NCBI GenBank assembly: GCA_023014485.1
Contig: JAJOZX010000487.1
Span: forward strand, 362,501-426,500
DNA: 64,000 nucleotides
Direction: 5' to 3'
Origin: Bathynomus jamesi
Lineage: Eukaryota > Arthropoda > Malacostraca > Isopoda > Cirolanidae
Shown here: positions 55,861 through 64,000 of the stretch, piece after piece
Position numbering within the stretch: position 1 is the first letter of the stretch
How the letters are laid out: each line of letters begins with the position of its first letter
Made by a program: the position numbers and the translations under genes
The notes under the pieces: model-generated
Seen by the model: the letters and a program-made list of their open reading frames with translations, nothing else
Database searches by the model: none
Told to the model about the DNA's origin: nothing

Positions 55861-55880
55861 GCAAAGCATTGAGTGACTCT

Positions 55881-56545
55881 TGAGAGGGATGCTTTATATA
55901 TATATTAACATTGCAATAATCGCAGACAAACTAATGAAAGGTAAAACTGACGTATAAAGAGAAGTTTTAGTTTAAGAATTGATGAATTTCTATTCCCAAA
56001 AGGAATCCTTATCAGGATAAAAAGTGAAGTAAAGTAAAAAATAATCAAGAGTGAAAGCCTGAGTGGTCTTATGAGAACTGAACATCACACTATCAAAAGC
56101 ATAACTAAAAGGCACAGTAAAGCACAACTACATTCGTATATAAACCAAATAAAAAGCACCACACCGTACATCTGCCCAGTCATTTCATTTTACATTTTGT
56201 GTGTTTCATTATAATGTAAACAAATTCATTCGTTTCGAACACGGTTTTATTTGAATTAAAGTTGTTCGAAAACTGAATGTAAAAAGACTCATAAATTTTC
56301 CTTTCTTCTTGGAAATCTTTGCTGAAATTTCGGCTCTATCAGTGTTGATGAAGAAATTAATTATTTAAAAATAGCTTTCGAGAATTGGACTTTTCTGTAT
56401 ATTTTGTTGATAGAACGTTGTAGTTAACAAAAAGTATAATCCTAGCAATAGAACAAGAAAACAGGATGAGATGTATGTGAAGGTAACTCGTAATATAGAT
56501 TATAATATAAAAAAACTTATTCCGGAAGGGATCATACTCATAACA
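55881..56545. other. AT-rich stretch without recognisable feature
   Basis: No gene, terminus or repeat seen apart from a short TATATATATATT at 55896. It may contain host sequence or old unrecognisable transposon DNA. Confidence 0.5.
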
Positions 56546-56576
56546 CCTTCTTCTTCCGCAGCTTATTATCCCATCT

Positions 56577-56897
56577 TTACATGGGGTCGCTGTTTTTGGT
56601 TCGTCTTCTCCACTCTCCTCTGTCGTATACCGCGTCCTCCTCCAAGTCCTTCTCCCTGATGTCCGCCACCACACAGTCCCTCCATCTCGTCTTCGGTCTT
56701 CCTCTTCTTCTCCGTCCCGGCAACTCCATCTCCAGCACTCTGCGCCCCACATACTCCTCTCTTCTCCTGACGTGTCCATACCACCTCAGCCTGGCCTCCT
56801 GCACCTTCTTAGATGCTTCCGCCACCTTCACCGTTCCTCTTATATGCTCATTTCTGACCCTATCCCTCCTCGTCACTCCACACATCCATCTCAACAT
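56577..56897 (-). pseudogene. RTE C-terminal domain
   Basis: MLRWMCGVTRRDRVRNEHIR, LRWYGHVRRREEYVGRRVLE and GRRRRGRPKTRWRDCV are the conserved tail of RTE-type elements. The first residues continue the RT-linked sequence in another frame. Stop at 56577-56579, close to the 3' tail. Confidence 0.87.
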
Positions 56898-57009
56898 CTC
56901 ATTTCAGCCACATCGATTTTTCTTTCATTGCTCCTCTTCATTGGCACAGTCTCCATTCCATACAACATTGCCGGCCTCACCACTGTTTTGAATACCTTTC
57001 CCTTCAGTT

Positions 57010-57762
57010 TCACTGGGACCCTCTTATCACAGAGCACCCCTGATACGTTCTCCAGTTCTTCCACCCCGACTGTATTCTACAGTTTATCTCTCTCTCTGCT
57101 CCCCCCTCTGCATCCACTGTTGACTCCAAGTATTTAAAATACTCCACCTTCTTAACACGCTCTCCACTCAATGTCACTTCCCCTCCTTGGTCCTGCTGCA
57201 CATCACATCTCATATATTCGGTCTTCTTTCGGCTAATTCTCATCCCCCTACTTTCCAACGCCTCTCTCCAATTTTCCAACTGCTGCTCCACCTCCTCTTT
57301 CGTCTCCCCACTCAACACAACATCGTCTGCATACATCATGCACCACGGCGCCTCCCCTCTAATCCTGTCCGTCAACACATCGAATACCACATTGAAATGG
57401 AAGGGGCTCAAAGCTGATCCTTGGTGCAGACCAACTTCCACCCCAAAGCTCTCTGACACACCCACGCTACTCCTCACCTTAGTTGTTACTCCCCTGTACA
57501 TCCCCTTGACCAGTTTAACATACTTCTCCGGTACCATCTTTTCCCTTAAGCATCTCCAAACTTCCTGCCGTGGTATCCTATCATATGCCTTCTCCAAGTC
57601 AATAAAAACCATGTGCAACGTCTTCTGCCCCTCTCTGTACCTCTCTGCCAACTGTTTCAATGCAAAAACTGCATCTGTCGTTCTCCTTCCCGGCATAAAT
57701 CCAAACTGTTCCACTGACACTTCCGCTTCGTCTCTCAACCTACTCTCCGCTATTCGCTCCAT
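57010..57762 (-). pseudogene. RTE reverse transcriptase
   Basis: RT blocks in order: VEQFGFMPGRRTTDAVFALK, MVFIDLEKAYDRIPR with the first catalytic Asp, VGLHQGSALSPFHFNVVFDV, WCMMYADDVVLSGET (YADD active site), GMRISRKKTEYM and VKKVEYFKYLES. The segment upstream (57770-58110) is degraded and the frame is broken near 57010. Copies RNA into DNA at the nicked target in active relatives. Confidence 0.88.
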
Positions 57763-58119
57763 ATCTTCATTGTATGTGATATTAGCTTGATCCCTCTATA
57801 ATTCGTGGAATCTTGTACATCTCCCTTCTCTTTGAATATAGGCACTATGATGCTGGTCCGCCACTCATCCGGAATCACCTCCTGGTCAAACAACTTCTGC
57901 ATTAGATCCCACACCAGATCCACCCCCTCATCTCCCAGTGCCTTCCATGCTTCGGCTTATCTCGTCTGGGCCAGTCGCTTTGTTATTTTTCATCCTATTC
58001 AGAGCACGACTCACTTCCATCCTCCCCACTTTTCTGTCATAGCTACATTGGTATCCTCGTAGAAAGATATTGGTTTTCTTTATTTAATAATTCCTCAAAA
58101 TATTCCTTCCATCTATCCT

Positions 58120-58975
58120 TTATCTCTCATCTCTTTGCAGCACCGCCCCCTCACTTCCCTTAATTTGTTTTACCTGTGTAAAGTCTTTTGTCGCTCTATT
58201 TCTGCTCTTAGCCAATCTGTATATCTTCTTTTGTCCTTCACGATCCTCAAAATCCTCATACATCTGCCGATATGCCTCCGCCTTTGCTCTCGCCACTGCT
58301 CTCTTTGCCTGTTTCTTTGCTTCTTTATATACCACCTTACACTCTTCACTCCTCGATTCTTCCCATAACTTCTTAGTTTCTCTCTTACTTCGTAGTGCTC
58401 TTTGGATCTCATCACTCCACCACCATCCTTCCTTATCTTCCCACACTTTACCTGATGTTTCCCCCAATATGTCTCTACCTGCCGTTCTCATGACATTCGC
58501 ATTATGTACCCACCAATCCTGTACATTCTGTTCATCAACATGGAATTCACTCAACACTCTCTCTCTAAATTCCCGTTTCTTCCCCTCCTCTCTCAGTTTG
58601 TACCACCTAATTCTCCTCACTGTTGTTCCTCGGTCTTTCTTCCTCTTTTCAACATCACATCCATGACTACCAACGGTGTTGTGGCGTCACATGGTCTCCT
58701 GGAATAACTTTGCAGTCCCTCACCTCGGCCAATTGCGCCCTCCTATACAGTATGAAATCAATTTGCGATGTTCTGCCTCCACTCTTGTACGTAATGACAT
58801 GCTCCTCCCTCTTTCTGAAAAACGTATTTACAATCGCTAGATGAAACGATACAGCAATATCCAACACTCTCTCACCGTCCACGTTTGCCTCTCCATAGCC
58901 ATGACCACCGTGCACTCTGACCACTCCATCGTTATGATCACCAACGTGTCCATTCATATCCCCGCCCAACACCAC
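58120..58975 (-). pseudogene. RTE endonuclease end and linker
   Basis: 58667-58975 continues the endonuclease (VVLGGDMNGHVGDHNDG with the GDxN motif; SGGRTSQIDFILYRR with the SQID motif, near its usual end). After a frameshift near 58640 the linker runs to 58120 (WYKLREEGKKREFRERVLSE, WWWSDEIQRALRSKRETKKL), ending at a stop or shift. Confidence 0.82.
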
Positions 58976-58996
58976 TCGTTCGTCCTCGGCAATACT

Positions 58997-59569
58997 CTAC
59001 ATTTCTTCCTCCAATAACCTCCAGAATGCTTCCTTAACGTCGACCGGACATCCACTTTGGGGCGCGTATGCACTGATTATATTGAGTACATGTTCCCCAT
59101 AATTCATTCTCAAAGTCACCAGTCTATCTCCTCTTCGCTTTACTTCCACTATGCTATCCTTCAATTCCTTCGCCAATACAATACCCACACCATTCCTTCC
59201 CTCAACCGACGCCCCACTGTAGAACAATTTATATCCCTCACTGAGTTCTCTTGCTTTGTTCCCCTTCCAGCGTGTTTCTTGTACACACAACACCCCAACT
59301 CTCCTCTTCTTCATCAACTCCACAATCTCTCTTCCTCTGCCAGTCATGCTTCCAACATTCAGCGTCGCAATTCTCAGGTCCACCCGAGCTCGCTTCGTTA
59401 GCCGCACCCGCTCTTGGTGCGGTAGCCCTCGCCTCACCACAGAGGTCGGGCGAGGTCTCTGTATGTCGCCTACGGGGTACGCCCTAGCCGTCATCGCATT
59501 TTCGTGTTGAAGACTCACCATTGTGGTTTTGGCTGGGTTTTTATGGCCGGATGCCTTTCCTGACGCCAA
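58997..59569 (-). pseudogene. RTE endonuclease domain, N-terminal part
   Basis: From the ATG at 59569. After a basic leader it shows LRIATLNVGSMTGRGREIVE, VGVLCVQETRWKGNKARELS (catalytic Glu in QETRW), KLFYSGASVEGRNGVGIVLA and VLNIISAYAPQSG, the apurinic endonuclease fold used to nick target DNA. In annotated genomes such frames are often mislabelled craniofacial development protein 2-like. TAG at 58997-58999 ends the frame; the next segment follows in the same frame. Confidence 0.88.
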
Positions 59570-59682
59570 CCCTTCCCATTTATCCGGACTTGGGACCGGC
59601 CGAGAACTTCATTTAACTAAAGGCAAAGGCAAAGAAGGATGTGTTTATGACATTCCTTGCCATCATTGCCTTAAATATATAT

Positions 59683-61182
59683 ACAGGGTGTTTGAAAACT
59701 TTCTGTACAAATTGTAATGGGGGATAGGCAACACCAAGACAAACTCTTTTCGTCTATAAGTGTATGTCCGCTGACGTCACCATTCGGCGCGAGAGGGCGC
59801 CGCTGCAATTGGCTAAAAGGTGAAGTGGGTTAGACTCGCGCTTGCCGCGGGCATTTTTAAATCGGACGTAGTACGCGTAACATGGAGCGCTTCACGACTG
59901 CTGAGATGGCTGACATGCATATGGTGTATGGGACTGCCAATGGAAACGGAAGCGCTGCTGTGAGGTTGTACCGACAGCGCTTCCCAAACAGACGTGTGCC
60001 AAACCACCAAACGTTTGCGCATTTGCATCGGCGACTGCGAGAAACTGGAACATTCCATGCAAAATGCATGACACTGGTCGGGAGAGAAACGTGCGCACTC
60101 CTGACATGGAAGAAGAAATCCTACGGCGATTTGAGGACAATCCAAGCGCAAGCACGCGAGGTGTTGCACGTATCCTCGGTGTGAACCACGACCTGGTCTG
60201 GAGAGTGTTGCACGAGCAGCAGTTACATCCGTTTCATCGTCAGAAAGTCCAGGCATTACAACCTCGGGATTACCCTCTTCGTGTGGAATTCGCACGCTGG
60301 TTTCTGCAGCAGACAGCGGTGCAGCCTAATTTTCCGGCTTATGTGCTGTTCTCAGATGAGGCCTGTTTCACACGTGAGGGTGTGTTTAACATGCACAATT
60401 CTCACGTGTGGGCGCACGCAAATCCACATGCTACACGGGTGCATGCTCATCAAGAACGGTTCGCCGTCAATGTTTGGGCGGGTATCGTCCATGGCAAGTT
60501 GATTGGGCCGTACCTGCTGCCTGCCCGACTCGACGGGCGGGTTTATCGGATATTTCTTGAAAAAACGTTGCCGGAACTGCTGGAAGATGTTCCCGTGGCT
60601 ATTCGTAGACGAATGTGGTTTCAACACGACGGGGCCCCAGCACACTCCAGCAACGATGTGCGGGATTATCTGAACGCCACTTTTGGGGACCGATGGATAG
60701 GCCGGGGTGGGCCCGTAGCCTGGCCACCGAGATCGCCCGATTTAACATGCCTCGATTTCTTCCTGTGGGGACACATGAAGAACCTCGTGTACGAGACTCC
60801 CATTTACTTAGAAGAAGACCTCGTAGCAAGAATCGCTGTCGCCGCTGGAACTGCTCCCGAAATGCCGGGAATCTTTCGACGTGTACGTCGGTCAATGCTT
60901 CGACGCTGTCGGGCATGCATTGATGCTACCGGTCGCAACTTTCAGCACCTTCTTTAAATAAACATGCCTTCTTTAAATAAACATGTTACGCGTACTACGT
61001 CCGATTTAAGAATGCCCGCGTCAAGCGCGAGTCTAGCCCACTTCACCTTTTAGCCAATTGCAGCGGCGCCCTCTCGCGCCGAATGGTGACGTCAGCGGAC
61101 ATACACTTATAGACGAAAAGGGTTTGTCTTGGTGTTGCCTATCCCCCATTACAATTTGTACAGAAAGTTTTCAAACACCCTG
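59683..61182 (+). mobile_element. DD41D Tc1/mariner-type transposon, copy 1, with ~200 bp inverted ends
   Basis: CAGGGTGTTTGAAAACTTTC (59683) is mirrored by GAAAGTTTTCAAACACCCTG (ending 61182). The inverted repeats extend about 200 bp (to about 59882 and from about 60981) with only a few differences. TA flanks both ends. Length 1.5 kb with one plus-strand transposase. A 20 bp direct repeat (CCTTCTTTAAATAAACATG) lies just after the stop codon. Confidence 0.93.
59882..60957 (+). pseudogene. DD41D transposase, one frameshift
   Basis: ATG at 59882, exactly at the inner end of the left repeat ([20 protein letters not shown]), helix-turn-helix region, then a 1 bp shift near 60062 and continuation to TAA at 60957. 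Catalytic motifs: LFSDEACFTREGVFN (first Asp), WFQHDGAPAHSSNDV (second Asp) and WPPRSPDLTCLDFFLWGHMK (third Asp); I count 41 residues between the second and third, so DD41D (rosa/VISITOR-like) rather than mariner DD34D. The end RSMLRRCRACIDATGRNFQH is typical. Apart from the shift the gene looks complete. Confidence 0.9.
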
Positions 61183-61378
61183 TATATTTATTATTATTAT
61201 TAAAACTATACAGGGTGTTTCACAACCGGTCTGCCATACTTTGTGGGGGGATTTGGGGGAGGGGTGATATCGAGTAAAAATGTTAATACAACATCAGTGC
61301 TATTTCCAGCTGTTGCGGAGCTACGGACGTTTTAAGGTGCACGGAAAAAAATAAACAAGAGTATTAATCTGATGTATC

Positions 61379-62840
61379 AGATTGTAACATAAATTCTGCT
61401 CGATTAGAAAACGGACGGTAAATAATAGAATAACCTCAAGAGAATGTGAAATAGTTTTAGAAATGTTGCAAAATACACGTGGCGACAGGTTCGCACAGGT
61501 TTTATCACGAATCAGAATGATACAGAATGACTTGGGCTAGTGTAGGCTTAGGCCAGTGTAGGATTAGGCTAATGAATACTTTCTCTGGTGTTTTTCATAC
61601 AGTTACAACGCCACCCCCTACGATATTACCGTAACTGAAAGAACATGGAGCCCACGAAAAAGCATATTCGACATGTGATGCTGTATGAGTTCCATAAAAG
61701 ACCTAACGCTAGTGAATCCGCAAGAAACATTCAAAGAGTTTATGGAAATGGTGTTGTGAGCGAATGGATGTGTAGGAGATGGTTTGAGAAGTTCAGAAAT
61801 GGAGACTTCAGTCTGAAAGATTATCAGCGAACACGACGACCAAATGAGTTAGATGAAGAGTTGCTGAAAGCAACAGTGAAGGAAAACCCAACAGTAACTG
61901 TAAGAGAACTTGGCCTGCAACTCGGCGTTAGCCATATGACCATTCATCGTCATTTGAAGCTGTTAGGAAAAGTAGTGAAGGTTGGAAAATGGGTTCGCAT
62001 GATTTGTCATAAGCGAATCTTCAATATCGAATCGATATTTGCACATCACTGCATTCTCAGCAACTGCAGGCACCGTTTTTGAATCGGATCGTCACTGGGG
62101 ATGAAAAATGGGTCCTCTATAACAATATTAAGCGTCGACATCAGTGGCTTAGCTGTGAAACAAAGCCTGAACCTCAGCCAAGGAATGGACCCCATCCAAA
62201 GAAAATTTTGCTTGCTTTTCGTGGGATATACAATTAATTATTCATTTTGAGCTTCTGCCAGATAACCAAACAATCACAGCTGAAGTCTACTGCCAACAAC
62301 TTCAACGATTGAAGATGGCATTACAAGGAAAACGTCCTGCATTAATTAATCGCAGAGGTGTTCTATTCCACCAGGATAACACTGCTCGAATCACTACTGC
62401 CCAGTTGGAGACATTTAGTTGGGAAAAAATGCCTCATCCACCTTATTCTCCGGACATCGCACCTTCAGACTACCATTTATTCAGAAGGCTGCAACACCAC
62501 CTAGATGGATAAAAGTTGCAATCCAGGGAAGCTATCGAAAAGGAAGTGATCGCTTTTTTTAACTCGAAACCAAGGGATTTCTTCGAACGTGGCATAAAAA
62601 AACTTTTCTACAGGTAGGAGGAGGTTATAGAAAAAGAAGGAAATTATATTGATGATTAATTTGTCATTATGTCATTTAATTTTTGTTATAAAGAAGGAAA
62701 TTATATTGATGATTAATTTGTCATTATGTCATTTAATTTTTGTTGTGAATAAACTAAAAATTCGAGCAAATTTGTCCTTATAAGTCCTTTAATTTTTGTT
62801 CTGAATGAACTAAAAAATCGAGCAGAATATGTTACAACCT
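61379..62840 (+). mobile_element. Mariner (DD34D) transposon, copy 2, inside DD41D copy 2
   Basis: Ends AGATTGTAACATAAATTCTG (61379) and CAGAATATGTTACAACCT (ending 62840) equal those of mariner copy 1. Length 1462 bp. TA follows the right end; the left flank is TC, a mutated TA. A 60 bp direct repeat (AAGGAAATTATATTGATGAT region) is duplicated around 62637-62745. Confidence 0.92.
61645..62660 (+). pseudogene. Mariner copy 2 transposase, decayed
   Basis: From ATG 61645 (MEPTKKHIRHVMLYEFHKRP) the protein parallels mariner copy 1. It loses 1 bp after VKVGKW (near 61993), loses bases around 62220 and 62390 and has TAA near 62510 and TAG near 62615. Motifs left: TVRELGLQLGVSHMTIHRHL, VTGDEKWVLYNNI (other frame) and YSPDIAPSDYHLFRRLQHHL. 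It shows that copy 1 carries the better preserved gene. Confidence 0.9.
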
Positions 62841-62872
62841 TATATTTATTGTTACATTTTATAAGATACATC

Positions 62873-63931
62873 TTAGAAATGTTCAAAATGTCCGCCTCGG
62901 TTTTCAATGCACAGCCTTGCTCGTTCCAAACAAGAGTCCACTGCCCATTGAATCATTTCCGAGTATTCTCGTATGTAAGCAGCAGCATCCATAATCCGAC
63001 GCAAGAGTTCCTCTCTCGTTTGTACTTTGGTCTTTTGGACCATCTCTTTCATAAGGCCACATAAAAAGAAATCTAACGGGATTAGGTCCGGAGATCTCGG
63101 GGCCACGATATTGAACCAGCACGACTAATCTAACGATTCCCGTATAGCTGATTTAAGTAATCTATAACATGACGACCTAAATGTTGTGGCGCCCCATCGT
63201 GCTGAAAGAGCATCCTGCGCCTTGTCTCCAAGTGCACGTCCTTCATCAAAAGCGCCATTTCGTTCGTCAGGAAGTTCAGTTAAATATCAACAGTTAATTA
63301 TTGTTCCAAAACGAACGATCCAATCAGCTGATCTCCAATTACACCAAACATTCACCGAGAATCGATGTTGAAGTTTCCTTCAACGATACCGTGGCGATTA
63401 TCGGCGGACAAGTGGGAATTTCGCCTATTGTTAATTCCATCCCGAATGAATTGTGTTTCATCACTAAACAGTATGCGATTAAGAATTTGGGGATGCATAA
63501 CCATCCACTGGCAAAATTGAACACGTTTATCGTAATCTTCTTGTTGAAGAGTTTGCACACGTTGCAAATGATAGGGATACAAACCCTCATCATGTATGGT
63601 TCGCCATACATGCGATGCGGATTCACCAATTCGTCTAGAAATCCTTCGAACACTGGTAGTTGAGCTACGTTATGCTTGGTCCAGTATGCGCTCCTCCACA
63701 GCAATGGGCCGTCGTGCTACATGTTCTTGGTTACGTGGAACAATTGTCCCTGTTTCCCTTAATCTCTGGTGTGTGTCACTAAACACTTGCCTGTTCGGTA
63801 TTCGGCGGTTCGGAAAACGTCTTCGATATTCCTCAATTGTCGCTCTGCTGTTACCATCACAGAATCCATAAATGAAATGGATATCAGCGTATTCAGCGGG
63901 TGTGAACTGTCGATTCTTTTTGATTGTTCAT
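62873..63931 (-). pseudogene. DD41D transposase, copy 2, decayed
   Basis: From the ATG at 63931, frames read [80 protein letters not shown] (first Asp), LFQHDGAPQHLGRHVIDYL (second Asp) and PRSPDLIPLDFFLCGLMKEM (third Asp); spacing across a 1 bp loss near 63085 is again 41. Ends with LERARLCIENRGGHFEHF at 62873. Lesions: a shift next to the start in an A-run, TAA near 63690, several shifts between 63350 and 63100, TAG near 63127. Confidence 0.85.
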
Positions 63932-64000
63932 CTTAGCGCAACACAGTGTCTCGTACCACAGATCAGAAGCAACTGAAAGAAAAAACTGACGATTAGTAGT

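Larger units (their letters stand above)
54440..55880 (-). mobile_element. 5'-truncated non-LTR retrotransposon (jockey/CR1-like)
   Basis: Minus-strand fragment of the C-terminal end of a LINE reverse transcriptase with its short AT-rich 3' region (about 54440-54540) next to the broken gypsy-2 env. No endonuclease or RT core is left. It is interrupted by a hAT MITE at 55072-55528; removing it and one TATACAGA joins coding traces. Confidence 0.75.
56546..59630 (-). mobile_element. RTE-type non-LTR retrotransposon, near full length
   Basis: Minus-strand LINE of about 3.1 kb with endonuclease, RT and C-terminal domain in order. The 3' end on the minus strand reads GATGGGATAATAAGCTGCGG then AAGAAGAAGGTG, a short-repeat tail typical of RTE elements. 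Flanks: AT-rich sequence at 56545; the DD41D element begins 50 bp beyond the 5' end. Confidence 0.88.
61211..64000 (-). mobile_element. DD41D Tc1/mariner-type transposon, copy 2, cut by window end
   Basis: CAGGGTGTTTCACAACCGGT at 61211, preceded by TA at 61209-61210, is its 3' terminus. The gene runs on the minus strand from 63931 to 62873. Mariner copy 2 sits between terminus and gene. The 5' terminus lies beyond the window. It belongs to the same DD41D group as copy 1 but is clearly diverged. Confidence 0.85.

Noticed and set aside
56471..59510. Plus-strand open frames across 56471-59510
   Set aside because: They are antisense shadows of the RTE element, whose minus-strand frames carry clear endonuclease and RT motifs.
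1..64000. tRNA or rRNA genes
   Set aside because: I saw no cloverleaf-like or rRNA-conserved sequence; a proper covariance search was not possible.

Overview
This 64 kb window is eukaryotic, AT-rich, and almost entirely made of transposable elements. I found no convincing complete host gene, no rRNA or tRNA gene and no bacterial-type operon. The mix of mariner and DD41D Tc1/mariner relatives, TTF-finger and KIAA1586-like hAT elements, errantivirus-like Gypsy elements with an env gene, BEL/Pao, RTE-type and jockey/CR1-like LINEs points to an arthropod, probably an insect. I cannot name the species. Coding blocks carry GT-AG introns and polypyrimidine-AG acceptors.

Layout. 541-7231: a mariner (minus strand) whose transposase frame is split by a hAT element; the hAT 3' part plus a strip of mariner was later duplicated in tandem. 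7254-16168: element A, a DNA transposon with TAGGGTG ends, containing a minus-strand hAT (7687-10569) and a second TAGGGTG element, D (12435-15546). 16206-17491: hAT deletion derivative with CATCCG repeats, set in TA repeats. 17523-17940: a foldback of two ~205 bp arms. 17954-38494: one minus-strand Gypsy (gypsy-1) stretched from under 10 kb to 20 kb by insertions: a KIAA1586-like hAT in its 3' LTR, element E (with element C inside it) in its env gene, and a small hAT in gag. 39170-~54412: a related plus-strand Gypsy (gypsy-2), head-to-head with gypsy-1, its gag split by a young BEL/Pao (41384-48633) and its 3' end lost at a LINE. ~54440-55880: 5'-truncated LINE holding a hAT MITE. 56546-59630: RTE-type LINE. 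59683-61182: DD41D transposon with ~200 bp inverted ends. 61211 to window end: a second DD41D element (minus) holding a second mariner.

The most unusual content is the group A, C, D, E. All four are on the plus strand, start TAGGGTG or TAAGGTG and end CACCCTA, and have 8-9 bp target duplications (exact for C, D and E, one mismatch in low-complexity DNA for A). Their ~750-residue proteins share an ordered set of motifs (W-x-[KR]-A; LFDI; QR-x2-R; SDRAA...IRRER; DG[KR]; D-x-T-x2-NTG; C-x2-H-x2-E; H-x-[SA]-RW) that I cannot place in a named transposase superfamily. Two of the four sit inside another member (C in E, D in A). E is close to intact: its frame is broken only by a 7 bp insertion.

Because many insertions still show target duplications, the relative order can be read directly: mariner before hAT-1 before the tandem duplication; A before hAT-2 and D; gypsy-1 before E before C; gypsy-2 before BEL. 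Such deep nesting fits a heterochromatic or gene-poor region; that is inference. All functional statements come from motif reading only.
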